Below are positions 46,820-56,157 of a stretch of 64,000 nt of DNA, piece after piece. Position 1 is the stretch's first letter. Each line of letters opens with the position of its first letter. This DNA is from Planctomycetota bacterium. Its GTDB lineage: Bacteria; Planctomycetota; GCA-2746535. Position numbers and translations under genes: made by a program. The notes beneath the pieces were generated by a model. That model was not told the origin of the DNA, did not search any database, and saw only the letters and a list, made by a program, of their open reading frames with translations. The stretch is taken from the NCBI GenBank assembly GCA_002746535.1, contig NVWA01000008.1, forward strand, positions 1,935-65,934, in the 5' to 3' direction.

Positions 46820-46850
46820 AGCGGATGAAATTAAATAGATCTTATCCGCT
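46820..46850. terminator. Inverted repeat between convergent genes
   Basis: AGCGGAT (46820-46826) and ATCCGCT (46844-46850) are exact reverse complements with a 17-base spacer, between two converging transcripts. A short AT-rich stretch follows but no T-run. A weak bidirectional terminator is plausible. Confidence 0.3.
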
Positions 46851-46929
46851 AATTTAAGAATTCGACATCATGTACTTCAGATAATTCATATTCTTTTATT
46901 AACTTTGTCGCGCGAGTTATCTTAATTTA

Positions 46930-47967
46930 TTAACTATACTTAGCTTTAATCGCCCGGTTCTCTTTAGCACTCTTGTTGGCTAAATCTAGAATATGAATTG
47001 GTCGCCTAGACCATTCCGGGGTAATAGTTAGTTTAGTGCCTTTAGATAAATGGCTTGAAATATCTTTGTAATATTCATCCCACTTGTTAGCTATGTTCTT
47101 ACCTGACGTAACTATTTTTTTACCACTTCGGTGTTGAACAATCGTATAATCGGTACCCGTCATAATATAAGATCCTTTGGTACCAGTGATTTCAATTTGT
47201 CCGGGCTTTGGATTCGAATCTAAAGTAGTCACACAAAGGTTTAACCAAGTGCCATTTTTAAAACGAACAGTCGCTAAGGCTTCATCTTCATTGGTATCTT
47301 TTTTCCATGCTGTTTTACCTGCCCAAAAGCCCTTCTTGGCATACCCACTTACTTCCGTTATTTCTGATTGAATTAGTTGAAGAGAATATTCCAATAAATG
47401 AACACCCCAGTCATACAGGATGCCACCTGAAATAGATTTGCTACTACGCCACCAATCTCCTGGCTGACCATAAGCACCCATATGCGCTTCCACTTTATAA
47501 ATATCACCAATCAACTTTTGTTTTTGTATTTGTTTTTTAGCTGTCAAAATACAACCATCCCAATGTCTGTTGTGATAAGTAGAAAGCATTAGGTTTTTTT
47601 GCTTTGCTTTCTTAATCATGGAATCACATTCAGCCGTTGTAATCGCAAGAGGTTTTTCACTGACAACATGACGACCAGCACTTAAACATTCTAATGCTAG
47701 CTTAGCATGTGTATTATGTGGCGTAATCAATGTAACGAGATTTACCTCTGATTTTTTCAACATTTGACTAACAGATGAATAGGTCTCGATCCCCGGGAAT
47801 TCTTCTTCGGCAACTTTTCTACGTGCTGCATCTATTTCTACTACAGCAATAGGTGTCATACCCGCATGTTTCATCTCATTTAAATGCCCTTTGCCCATAT
47901 TAAAAGCACCACCATAACCAACCACACCAACTTTAATATCTTTTGCTTTTTTAAATCTTGCCTTCAT
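46930..47967 (-). CDS. Gfo/Idh/MocA family oxidoreductase
   Basis: This 345-residue NAD(P)-dependent sugar or inositol-type dehydrogenase has the Rossmann motif VGVVGYGGAFNMG (residues 13-25). The conserved EKP (104-106) supplies the active-site lysine, and the substrate-domain motif is GGILYDWGVHLLEY. No signal peptide is present, so it is cytosolic. It is the last of three genes transcribed leftward from 50009, after a TIM-barrel isomerase-like protein and another family member. Such oxidoreductase/epimerase sets oxidise, epimerise and reduce sugars or cyclitols. The substrate cannot be assigned. Confidence 0.87.
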   Translation of the reverse strand: MKARFKKAKDIKVGVVGYGGAFNMGKGHLNEMKHAGMTPIAVVEIDAARRKVAEEEFPGIETYSSVSQMLKKSEVNLVTLITPHNTHAKLALECLSAGRHVVSEKPLAITTAECDSMIKKAKQKNLMLSTYHNRHWDGCILTAKKQIQKQKLIGDIYKVEAHMGAYGQPGDWWRSSKSISGGILYDWGVHLLEYSLQLIQSEITEVSGYAKKGFWAGKTAWKKDTNEDEALATVRFKNGTWLNLCVTTLDSNPKPGQIEITGTKGSYIMTGTDYTIVQHRSGKKIVTSGKNIANKWDEYYKDISSHLSKGTKLTITPEWSRRPIHILDLANKSAKENRAIKAKYS

Positions 47968-48012
47968 ACTTGATTTCCTTCTTAAATTAATATTTTTATG
48001 TTTCTCTTAAAT

Positions 48013-48957
48013 CTATGATGGGTTAGGAATGAACTCTCCACCACGACAGTCTTTTAGATAATTCAATGCCTTAACTTGTCCTGTCATTTCCAATTCATCT
48101 CTATAAACAGGGTCATGCCATCCTTCAATATCAATAGAACCTTTAAAACCAGCCTTACGTAAATCGCTAATAATAGCGGTCCAATCACTGTCGCCAAAAC
48201 CAGGAGTTCTATGATAAGCAAAAGGTGGAACTTTAAATGCTTTACCCTCTAAAGCAATATCTTCGTGCCCTGAAGAATGAACACCATATTTACGCACAAC
48301 ATCCCAATGTACCGTAGCATCCTTACCATGAACATGGAATATTTTAGACGACCACTCTCGTAATTGAGGCATTGGGTCAATAAGACTAACTAGCTGATGA
48401 CATGGTTCCCATTCTAATCCCATATTATCATTTTGAACGGTATCAAACATCATCTCCCATGCCGTTGGATTATGCGCAATATTCCAATCACCCGCTTCCC
48501 ATGTACCTCCCATATCACAATTCTCAAAAGCAATACGAACTTCTTTTTCTGCGGCTTGATCAGCCAAGCCTTGCCAGACTTCTTTAAAACGGGTCAATGA
48601 CTCATGAATAGGTTTACCGCGCACACGCCCCGTAAAACCAGCGACAATATCTGTATTAAAAAGGTGAGCATGCTCAATCAGATCACTCCATCCTTTTAGA
48701 GTCAACAAATCTTTTTCATTTGATTCTAATGGATTACCGAAGATACCTAATGATGAGATAACGGCTTCACTTCCGTCTAAGACTTCAGCAATTTCATCAG
48801 CTAAACGCTGCCAATCGATTCCCTCACATGTCTGCCAAAAAGTCAGAGAAAAAGATTCAAATCCATTTGGCAAAATCTGTTTAATATAGCCAGGACTATC
48901 TTGACCTTTACTGACTAATGTTCCAATTTTTATATCCTGATGATTTTTAAAACTCAT
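48013..48957 (-). CDS. Sugar phosphate isomerase/epimerase-like TIM-barrel protein
   Basis: This 314-residue AP-endonuclease-2/xylose-isomerase-like TIM barrel is preceded by TAGGAGTAATTGAT. Putative metal ligands occur at the usual strand ends: Glu in VRIAFENCDMGG, a Glu in GLEWEPCHQLV, His in IFHVHGKDATVHW and Glu in GSIDIEGWHDPVY. Family members isomerise or epimerise keto-sugars or inosose-type compounds with a divalent metal. It sits between two Gfo/Idh/MocA dehydrogenase genes (45 and 11 bases away), giving a classical oxidation/isomerisation/reduction cassette. The exact substrate is not visible. Confidence 0.85.
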   Translation of the reverse strand: MSFKNHQDIKIGTLVSKGQDSPGYIKQILPNGFESFSLTFWQTCEGIDWQRLADEIAEVLDGSEAVISSLGIFGNPLESNEKDLLTLKGWSDLIEHAHLFNTDIVAGFTGRVRGKPIHESLTRFKEVWQGLADQAAEKEVRIAFENCDMGGTWEAGDWNIAHNPTAWEMMFDTVQNDNMGLEWEPCHQLVSLIDPMPQLREWSSKIFHVHGKDATVHWDVVRKYGVHSSGHEDIALEGKAFKVPPFAYHRTPGFGDSDWTAIISDLRKAGFKGSIDIEGWHDPVYRDELEMTGQVKALNYLKDCRGGEFIPNPS

Positions 48958-48968
48958 ATCAATTACTC

Positions 48969-50009
48969 CTAATCTGTAATGGGGATCATTCGTCCCGCTT
49001 TATCTGATTTTATCGCACCATCCACCATGGCGAGACTTTTAATATTATCAACGCAATAAGTCATTGGCTTTGTTTTTTTACGAACGGCATCAATGAACTC
49101 TTGAATATTCGAATCATGACCCAATATTTTTGAGCGATTCACTTTTTTTGGTATTTTGATAGACTTTAATTTTGAAGGCGATTTATTTTTGGATGAATAA
49201 ACCTCACAATTTAAAACATCTCCACCATCCCAAAGAATTGCCCCTTTTGTACCCATAACGCGCCAAGTGCTTTCCCAGCTAGTATTTTGACCTATGGCAC
49301 ACCAACTACCATTATAAATATAGGAAATCCCTTTGTTCATTTCAAAAATGGCATTGGCGCTGGCACCATGTGCATACCATGAACCTTCGGGATTAAAAGC
49401 CTTACAAAAGACTGATTGAGCGTCAGCACCCGTAATATATCGTGCAGCATCAAACGTATGGATGGCCATGTCAAGTAATAATGGATGATCCATTGCATCA
49501 CGAAAACCTCCAAAATGAGGTCCTAGAAAAAAATCACTCTGAATTGTATGAATACTTCCAATGACACCACTTTGAATGGCGCTTTTTACAATTTGGATAT
49601 CTTTTAAATAACGACGATTTTGAATCACAGCATAAATTCGATTTGATTTTTTAGCCGCGGCAACCATCTTGCGTGCCCGAGGCATCGTATCTGCCATTGG
49701 CTTTTCACCCATCACATGTAGCCCTAAGCTTAATGCCGTCATCGTATTTTGATAATGAGCTTCTGGAATGCTTACATCAAATAAAATCTCAGCACCTGAT
49801 TCAACAATCACATTTTTAAGATTCGTTCCTATTATGGCCCCGGCATCTCCAAACTCTTCTGCCCGCTTTTCTGCTGCCGCTGGAATCAGGTCCACAAACC
49901 CCACCATATCAATATTATTTTTAGCCGCCTTGGAGCTTAGCCATGCACTACTCATACTTCCACAGCCAACTAAAACGGTTTTAAATTTTCGATTTTTATG
50001 CTTGGCCAT
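48969..50009 (-). CDS. Gfo/Idh/MocA family oxidoreductase (first gene of operon)
   Basis: This is a 346-residue protein from the ATG (MAKHKNRKFKTVLVGCGSM), chosen over a GTG nine bases upstream because GGAAG lies 10 bases before the ATG and only 1 base before the GTG. The N-terminal Rossmann motif is VLVGCGSMSSAW. GEKPMADTM holds the catalytic lysine region and DMAIHTFDAARYITGA is the substrate-side motif. It is cytosolic, with no signal sequence. It heads the three-gene operon and is divergent, across 125 bases, from an AraC-type regulator with a cupin domain. Its partner enzymes suggest sugar or cyclitol catabolism, likely downstream of the secreted lyases in this region. Confidence 0.86.
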   Translation of the reverse strand: MAKHKNRKFKTVLVGCGSMSSAWLSSKAAKNNIDMVGFVDLIPAAAEKRAEEFGDAGAIIGTNLKNVIVESGAEILFDVSIPEAHYQNTMTALSLGLHVMGEKPMADTMPRARKMVAAAKKSNRIYAVIQNRRYLKDIQIVKSAIQSGVIGSIHTIQSDFFLGPHFGGFRDAMDHPLLLDMAIHTFDAARYITGADAQSVFCKAFNPEGSWYAHGASANAIFEMNKGISYIYNGSWCAIGQNTSWESTWRVMGTKGAILWDGGDVLNCEVYSSKNKSPSKLKSIKIPKKVNRSKILGHDSNIQEFIDAVRKKTKPMTYCVDNIKSLAMVDGAIKSDKAGRMIPITD

Positions 50010-50134
50010 AGATGACACACTTCCAAATTAATTTTTGATGAATTATAAATATTGTAAATCTGTTTACTTTTGTTTTAATACGATTTAATTTGTGATATTG
50101 TCTGATTTTTATATATAAGGAATAGGTTTCAGTT

Positions 50135-50962
50135 ATGATAAATAGAGTCGCTCAACACCTTTCATGCGGAATGCATTATGGAGGAAACAACCCGGAGGCA
50201 CCCGAAGGACATACACACAGTGATCACGAATTCATGTTTTGCCTAGATGGTGAAATAGATCAACTAGTTGATGGTAATTGGAATACTCAATCAAAAGGGG
50301 AGTTGTATTTCTTTCCTGCTGGAGTTTCACATAATTCTTATTCTAGAAATCACCAACATTCTGAATCAATTGTCCTTAATACAGGCCCGCTATTATTGGA
50401 AAAAGATGAAATAGCTTATCAGGCCATCTTTAATGATATCATTCAGGTTTCTAAACCTAATCAGCTGATTCCATTATCAAATTCAGGTCGAAATGAAGTA
50501 CGCAAAGTATTATTAAATCTTTTAAAAGAAGTAAAAAATAAACGAACAGGACATTATCTATCATTACAGAATCACTTGAGAAACTTGTTGCTCGCGATTA
50601 TGAGAAATCTTGATGGATTGCAATCCTCAAAAGATTTACAGCCGACTCCAGAAGATCATATACAAGAAGTACTCACTTTTCTAAAATATAATTACGATCA
50701 AAATATTGATATAGAATTAATCCTAGACTTTTGCCCTTTATCTAGGTCTCACTTCCAAGCACTTTTCAAAAAATTCACCAAAAATTCTTTTGGTGATACC
50801 CTCATCAACATACGTCTAGAGCATGCCCAAGCATTATTAAAACAGACCAACAGATCAGCGCTAGCCATTGCTCTACAAGTAGGCTTTTCAAGTCAAAGTC
50901 ATTTCAATCATATGTTCAAAAAACGCATTGGTATGAATCCGGGGCAATTTCGCCGGAAATAA
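50135..50962 (+). CDS. AraC family regulator with N-terminal cupin domain
   Basis: This 275-residue regulator has an N-terminal cupin sensor seen as EGHTHSDHEFMFCLDGEIDQLVDG and GELYFFPAGVSHNSY. The C-terminal AraC DNA-binding domain occupies about 175-275 (IDIELILDFCPLSRSHFQALFKKFTKNSFGDTLINIRLEHAQALLK and LAIALQVGFSSQSHFNHMFKKRIGMNPGQFRRK). The start follows AGGAATAGGTTTCAGTT. It is divergent from the three-gene oxidoreductase/isomerase operon, so it very likely activates that operon in response to a sugar or its derivative. Confidence 0.9.
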   Translation: MINRVAQHLSCGMHYGGNNPEAPEGHTHSDHEFMFCLDGEIDQLVDGNWNTQSKGELYFFPAGVSHNSYSRNHQHSESIVLNTGPLLLEKDEIAYQAIFNDIIQVSKPNQLIPLSNSGRNEVRKVLLNLLKEVKNKRTGHYLSLQNHLRNLLLAIMRNLDGLQSSKDLQPTPEDHIQEVLTFLKYNYDQNIDIELILDFCPLSRSHFQALFKKFTKNSFGDTLINIRLEHAQALLKQTNRSALAIALQVGFSSQSHFNHMFKKRIGMNPGQFRRK

Positions 50963-51188
50963 TAATGTCGATAATAGACCCCGTATTTACAAAATTATAG
51001 AACCCAGAATTGTTTATTTTCATCAATCGCTAGTCTTATAATTTGCAAATCTAGAATAGTTAGATTTATTTCTCACTATTTTGAGCAAGTTTTCAATATC
51101 CTATTGACTGAAACTTTAATTCATGTATATCAGTTATATCAGTTCAGCTATTCCCACTTTATCCCCCCCCCTCAATAAGAGATAGTTT

Positions 51189-52325
51189 ATGTCGTACCAA
51201 TTTGATTTAAAAGATGCAAGATTGCTCCATCTGCAAGTTTCGGATAGGATTTTAGAAATGATTGCTAGTGGTGGATGGCGTAAAGGTGACCAGTTACCCA
51301 GTTATCGGGATTTAAGCCAACGCTTTGAAGTTTCCTATGTAACTATCAAAAAAGCCATGGATCACTTATTATCAAGAAATTTAATCACAGGTTTGCCTGG
51401 TAAAGGGATGTTTGTTCATTCGCCACAACGTAGTAAAAAAAGACAACTCAAGCAAATTGGTTTAGTAATTTATTGTTCTCACCAATTATTTTTTCAGTCA
51501 GATTATTTGATGCAAATTTTTCAAGGCATAATGCTTGAGGCCGATCGAATCCAATCCAATGTAAATATCTTTTCTATAAAACGTGAAGGACCAATCAGTC
51601 CTGATGAGTTTTCAAGTAATCATATGGATGGAATTATCATGTTATCAGTAAATAATGAAGAGTACTTGAGTAAATTCTCTATGCATGAGTTGCCTGTTGT
51701 CATTACAGATTTCAGTCATAAAAAAATTGCTCTAGACTATTTGACTTGTGACAATGCTAATGCCGCTGAAATTGCAGTCAATGAGTTAGTAAAACATAAC
51801 CATAAGAATATAGCTTATTGTGGTGGCCTGACAACTGATACAGTTGCTGATCAAGTAGAAGGGGTTGATGTCTGTGTTGAATCTTCTGATATAATTGAAA
51901 GAAGAGATGGATATATAAATGCCATGACACATGCCGGTCTAGAAAATAATATTTTTCTTTTACCTGCTTTAGAATTTAATGAATCTTCATACTCAAAAGT
52001 AATTGAAAAATGGATGAACAGTCAAGCGAGACCTACAGCAATTATTACATATGACACGAATACGGCACAATTACTGATTAGAGCTATGAAAAAGGCGAAG
52101 ATTCAAGTTCCGGTGGATGTCTCAATAGTAGCGATAGCGGGTGCTTCAAATATTCGTGAAGATGATATAAGCATCAATTATATTCAAATTCCTTTTGTTG
52201 AAATGGGAAAAGAATCTGTTAGAGCATTAGTTCAGCGATGTAAAAAATTAAGACCAAGCAAAGCGGCAATTAAACGGCTACCAGGTAAATGGATTTCAGG
52301 TAATAGTGTTAAATCATTAATATAA
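51189..52325 (+). CDS. GntR/LacI-type (AraR-like) transcriptional regulator
   Basis: This 378-residue regulator is of the AraR architecture. The N-terminal GntR winged helix-turn-helix (about 12-78) reads LLHLQVSDRILEMIASGGWRKGDQLPSYRDLSQRFEVSYVTIKKAMDHL. It is followed from about residue 88 by a LacI/GalR-like periplasmic-binding-protein sensor (IGLVIYCSHQLFFQSDYLMQIFQGIM, LPAL-x-F, TAIITYDTNTAQLLIRAMKKA, VSIVAIAGASNI). The sensor usually binds a sugar and controls carbohydrate utilisation. Two secreted proteins follow on the same strand, the first starting 13 bases after the stop, so it probably regulates its own operon. A run of eight C lies about 20 bases before the start. Confidence 0.9.
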   Translation: MSYQFDLKDARLLHLQVSDRILEMIASGGWRKGDQLPSYRDLSQRFEVSYVTIKKAMDHLLSRNLITGLPGKGMFVHSPQRSKKRQLKQIGLVIYCSHQLFFQSDYLMQIFQGIMLEADRIQSNVNIFSIKREGPISPDEFSSNHMDGIIMLSVNNEEYLSKFSMHELPVVITDFSHKKIALDYLTCDNANAAEIAVNELVKHNHKNIAYCGGLTTDTVADQVEGVDVCVESSDIIERRDGYINAMTHAGLENNIFLLPALEFNESSYSKVIEKWMNSQARPTAIITYDTNTAQLLIRAMKKAKIQVPVDVSIVAIAGASNIREDDISINYIQIPFVEMGKESVRALVQRCKKLRPSKAAIKRLPGKWISGNSVKSLI

Positions 52326-52338
52326 TTTGGAGAATAAA

Positions 52339-54477
52339 ATGAGTAATAAAATCCTATTTTCATTTTTAATCATTACATTATCAAATTGTTTCTTGTTTTC
52401 AAAACCCAATAAAGTTGCTAAGCGTAATGGATACACTCAGTATGAAAAAGTTAAACTAGAAAACTTTAGTTGGGTCTCTAAAAGTCTTAAAAAAGAGCAT
52501 GTGTATAAATCAAAAAAAGTGAAATATGCTTTATGGGCTCTTGGTACTAACAGTAAAGACATAATGACTTTGGCTTGGGATGAATCTAAAGGTACTGGTA
52601 CGGGTTATGATACTTTTTATGTTGATAAAAATTTTAATGGTGACATGACAGATCCTGGAGAAAAAATTACTCTATCAATTAAAACAGGAAAGAATAAGCA
52701 GAAAACGTATAAGTATTATTTTGGTGAAATCGTAGGTAGTACTGGTACCACTAAAATCACACTTAATATGTCTTATAGTAGATATTATAAAGGGTCCAGA
52801 GAAGATAAAGTTCCTGAAATAATTCAATGGCAATCAAGTTTCACCTTTACAGATAAAGCAAATGTGAAAATAAGTATTGGCGTATTACCAGGTAATCTTG
52901 TTTTAAATTTCAATCAAAATTTGATTGATGCTCCTATTTATAGAATAGGTGGAGAAGCCTATCCGTTCATTCTAAGAACGCTTCTTCCGAGCAAAGAAAC
53001 TAAATGGAAAAAAGTTAGTGTTTCTCTTCTTCCTGGTTCTGACATCGGAACTTGGAAGGCTGGCAAAAATTATAAGCTAAGTCTTGCTGTGGCATTAGCG
53101 GGAAATAAAATAGCAAATCAATTCCGATTTTTCAGAGCAAAGTTTCCAGGTGGAGAGCCACAGGCTATTTTACTTGTAAAAGATGGTGATAAAATTGTTG
53201 ATGAAATTCCTTTCAATGGTGGTTGTGGCGGTTCCTATAGCGTGGAATTATTCGTGCCTAGCCGTGTACCTTCTGGTAGACACACTGTAGCCATTAGAAT
53301 GAATCGAAAAGAAATTATTGGGGGGCTTGCAGATTATTTATTTGCTGTAGCCATAGACAACCCTAACTTCGGAAAACCACAATACGACGATGCTTATCTT
53401 ACGTTAAAGAAAAACTTCCCGAAAGCTAAATTTGCAAGTTTGCGTCGTTTATCTTCAGAAGACGTAGCCTATAAAGCGTATCCAGAAGAAAACGTCATTT
53501 CTACTTTAGTTATAGATAATTCAATAAAACCCTCCAACCAACACTGGCCGGCAAATATTGATTCTTATGGTAAAGATAAAATCCTTAATATTGGGCAAGG
53601 TCCCGGATTTAAAGCAAAGGTAAAAAATTTGATTAAATTTGATTTGTCAAACATAGGCAGCGAGACCAAAATTTTAGGAGCTTGGATTCGAACAGCCTTA
53701 ATCAAAGGGGCTTCTACCCTTAAAGACGGTAAGCTAAACTATTATGCATTAAGACGGAATTGGTATGAAAATAAAACCGATGATGGATATTCTTGCTGGA
53801 ATGGACCTAATTATAAACACGATAGAAATAAGACCCGGCAATCAGGATTTTGGGGAAAACCCGGCGCAGCAGATGCAATCACGGATCATTTTCCAGAAAT
53901 AGCGGGCACCACTAAAATAGATAAATTCCCACTTAAAGGCGAAACTTCTCGCTTGATAGTGGCTGATATAACAACCATAGTAAAAAAGTGGCACAGTGGG
54001 GAAATAAAAAATAATGGTATCATGCAAACTTATGTAGGAACGGGATATAGTAGTCAGGGTTCAAGTGAATTTCAGGATTACATTTTGCGACCAACTCTTG
54101 TCATTGCATATAGTGGTAAAACACCTAGTCAAAGATATTATAAACCCCTCGAAAAAAACTTTAAAGAATCATTGGCTTTAGCTAAAAAACGTAACAGACC
54201 TTTAATTATTAAATTCTATACGGACTTTTGTACTTCATGTAAATTAGCTGACAAGACAATTTTTAAAAGTAAAAAAGTGAAAAAAATACTTAAGGCTGAT
54301 TTTCAGTATGTTAATCTAAACCTCGAAGATAATAAAAAATTAGCTTTTGGTTTTGGGGTCGGCTCGGTACCTTCAGTAGTTATACTGAATCCCGATGGAA
54401 CTAGAAAAGCTATTATTAATAGTGAAATAATATTAGAAGAAAAGATGTTTAGAAAAGCTTTAAGTGAAAATAAATAA
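52339..54477 (+). CDS. Secreted CBM96/DNRLRE-like protein fused to a thioredoxin domain
   Basis: This is a 712-residue exported protein from the ATG with TTGGAG six bases upstream. The signal peptide is MSNKILFSFLIITLSNCFLFS. Residues of about 25-240 are beta-rich and unassigned. A following part (GGEPQAILLVKDGDKIVDEIPFNGGCGG) resembles a small beta-sandwich. Residues of about 385-575 look like a CBM96/DNRLRE module (LIKFDLSNIGSETKILGAWIRTAL, NYYALRRNWYENKTDDGYSCWNG, RLIVADITTIVKKWHSGE). The C-terminus is a thioredoxin fold with CTSC (about 631-634), then VNLNLEDN and the cis-proline SVPSVV. Combining a polymer-binding module with a redox domain in one exported protein is unusual. The redox role is inferred from the CxxC motif. 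Confidence 0.72.
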   Translation: MSNKILFSFLIITLSNCFLFSKPNKVAKRNGYTQYEKVKLENFSWVSKSLKKEHVYKSKKVKYALWALGTNSKDIMTLAWDESKGTGTGYDTFYVDKNFNGDMTDPGEKITLSIKTGKNKQKTYKYYFGEIVGSTGTTKITLNMSYSRYYKGSREDKVPEIIQWQSSFTFTDKANVKISIGVLPGNLVLNFNQNLIDAPIYRIGGEAYPFILRTLLPSKETKWKKVSVSLLPGSDIGTWKAGKNYKLSLAVALAGNKIANQFRFFRAKFPGGEPQAILLVKDGDKIVDEIPFNGGCGGSYSVELFVPSRVPSGRHTVAIRMNRKEIIGGLADYLFAVAIDNPNFGKPQYDDAYLTLKKNFPKAKFASLRRLSSEDVAYKAYPEENVISTLVIDNSIKPSNQHWPANIDSYGKDKILNIGQGPGFKAKVKNLIKFDLSNIGSETKILGAWIRTALIKGASTLKDGKLNYYALRRNWYENKTDDGYSCWNGPNYKHDRNKTRQSGFWGKPGAADAITDHFPEIAGTTKIDKFPLKGETSRLIVADITTIVKKWHSGEIKNNGIMQTYVGTGYSSQGSSEFQDYILRPTLVIAYSGKTPSQRYYKPLEKNFKESLALAKKRNRPLIIKFYTDFCTSCKLADKTIFKSKKVKKILKADFQYVNLNLEDNKKLAFGFGVGSVPSVVILNPDGTRKAIINSEIILEEKMFRKALSENK

Positions 54478-54507
54478 AGTTATTGATATTTAATAAAAGG
54501 ATATTTC

Positions 54508-56145
54508 ATGCATGTAAATTTTTTGTTTAATTCCAAATTACTATTGATTAGTATTGTTTGCCTTCTGTTGGGTTTGCAAAGCAATCTTTTTTCGCAAGGA
54601 CAAGACCCCTTCGTTGATATTGCAAAGCGATTAAATGTTGCCGGTTTACATATACCCACTGCCACTAATGATCCTGATTTAACTAAAATCCCAGACTTTA
54701 AAACATGGCAAAAGATTAGTTCTATGGCATTTTTAAATGGTAGTGTTGATAAACCACCTCTGGAAACGGAAGTTTATATTACACAAAGGTCTGCACATCT
54801 CTATTTTGCTATTCGATGTTTTGAGCCGAATCTCAAGCAACTCAATTTAGATACTGTCCCCAAAGATGGTAATGTGTGGAAAACTGATAATGTTGAACTG
54901 TTTTTATTACCCGGATTAGATTCAAATAAGACCTATTATCATTTTGTTTTGAATCCGGCTGGTAGCATTTTTGATGCTAAGTTAATAGATAAAAATTGGA
55001 ATAGTACTGCAACTACATTTGCTTTTAAAGATTCACAAAGTTGGATTGTGATTTTGAAAACACCCTTAAAAGATTTTGGATTTGATGCTCAAAGCGCTCC
55101 GATTTTATGGCGAGCTAACTTTCATAGGTATCGACCTAAGAAAGGTGTTATTGGGAAATTAGATTTAGCTTGGAGTCCTACGAAATCAAAGAGTAATCAT
55201 GTGCCTACACGATTTGGATTACTTTCTTTTGAGAATAATAACAAAAGGGTAAAATGGAAGGAACACAATGAGTTTTTGAATAAAGCAAAGATGTTAGAGG
55301 TGCTTCTTCGTCAAACATTTACGAAAGAAACAAGTCCATTTATTGGTGGAAAAATCACAACTGGCATAGGACCTGGAGGTAAAAAATCATTTTTACGTAT
55401 TCAAGGTGAGCGCAGTATTGTATTAAAAAGAAATTTTGGAGATATTCGTGGCCTACAATTGGCAGCTGCTTATCGTTGTAACAGCACTCAAAAAGGAGTC
55501 GTCGTTCATGGTCAGGGAACGGTTGTACGTGCCTGTAGACCAGGAAAAGTAACCGTTTTGGGTAGGGGGCTAAAAGTTGCTAAACAAACGTGCAATTCTG
55601 CGGATGGTTTTGCTAGAGCATATGATTTAGGTTTAGATTCTTTTAAATTCGTAAGACCCTATGGTCATTGCCAACAAGGTAATATGCCTCCAACACCTAC
55701 AAGTGAATGGGCGGTCTTAAAATTTGAAATAGATAACATGTATAGCAACGATCACCACAAACGGGTAATTGATATGAAGCAACAATATAAGGAATTCCGA
55801 TTTACCTTAAATGACAAAATTGAGCCAACGAGTTTTCTTGAATTGGGATGGGTAATTGTTTGGCGTGGAAATGATACTGAAAAGCCCACTACGCCAAATT
55901 CAGTCAAATTTCTTAAGTGGGATAACAAAAACATTTTAATTTGGCAATCATCTAGTGATAACCTTCTCGTCAGCCATTATGAAGTTGTCCGAAAAGAAAA
56001 AGAAAAATGGGTGACGATCACAACATCTACTATGTGTTCCATTGAGGTGGCTAAAAATGCTTGGAAGCCAGGTCAATACGCCGTTATAGCGGTTGATGTT
56101 GCTGGGAATTCTAGTGTTGTGAGTGAGACAGCTTTAATAAAGTAA
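54508..56145 (+). CDS. Secreted CBM9/DOMON-like protein with C-terminal Fn3 domain
   Basis: This 545-residue exported protein has a signal peptide (MHVNFLFNSKLLLISIVCLLLGLQSNLFS); the start has AAAAGGATATTTC. An N-terminal CBM9/DOMON-like domain (about 55-245) ends with the typical LDLAWSPTKSKSNHVPTRFGLLSF. A central beta-sandwich region covers about 270-450. A fibronectin-type III-like domain ends the protein (KFLKWDNKNILIWQSSSDNLLVSHYEVVRKEKEK, GQYAVIAVDVAGNSS). No catalytic motif is visible, so a carbohydrate-binding or adhesive role is likely. It belongs to the same run as the AraR-type regulator and the thioredoxin-fusion protein, 30 bases after the latter. The related two-domain CBM9 protein is at 23240-24649. 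Confidence 0.7.
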   Translation: MHVNFLFNSKLLLISIVCLLLGLQSNLFSQGQDPFVDIAKRLNVAGLHIPTATNDPDLTKIPDFKTWQKISSMAFLNGSVDKPPLETEVYITQRSAHLYFAIRCFEPNLKQLNLDTVPKDGNVWKTDNVELFLLPGLDSNKTYYHFVLNPAGSIFDAKLIDKNWNSTATTFAFKDSQSWIVILKTPLKDFGFDAQSAPILWRANFHRYRPKKGVIGKLDLAWSPTKSKSNHVPTRFGLLSFENNNKRVKWKEHNEFLNKAKMLEVLLRQTFTKETSPFIGGKITTGIGPGGKKSFLRIQGERSIVLKRNFGDIRGLQLAAAYRCNSTQKGVVVHGQGTVVRACRPGKVTVLGRGLKVAKQTCNSADGFARAYDLGLDSFKFVRPYGHCQQGNMPPTPTSEWAVLKFEIDNMYSNDHHKRVIDMKQQYKEFRFTLNDKIEPTSFLELGWVIVWRGNDTEKPTTPNSVKFLKWDNKNILIWQSSSDNLLVSHYEVVRKEKEKWVTITTSTMCSIEVAKNAWKPGQYAVIAVDVAGNSSVVSETALIK

Positions 56146-56157
56146 AAAATATTATTG

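Noticed and set aside
51166..51173. Run of eight C before the GntR/LacI gene as a phase-variation tract
   Set aside because: It is outside the coding region and short; without strain comparison there is no evidence for slippage control.
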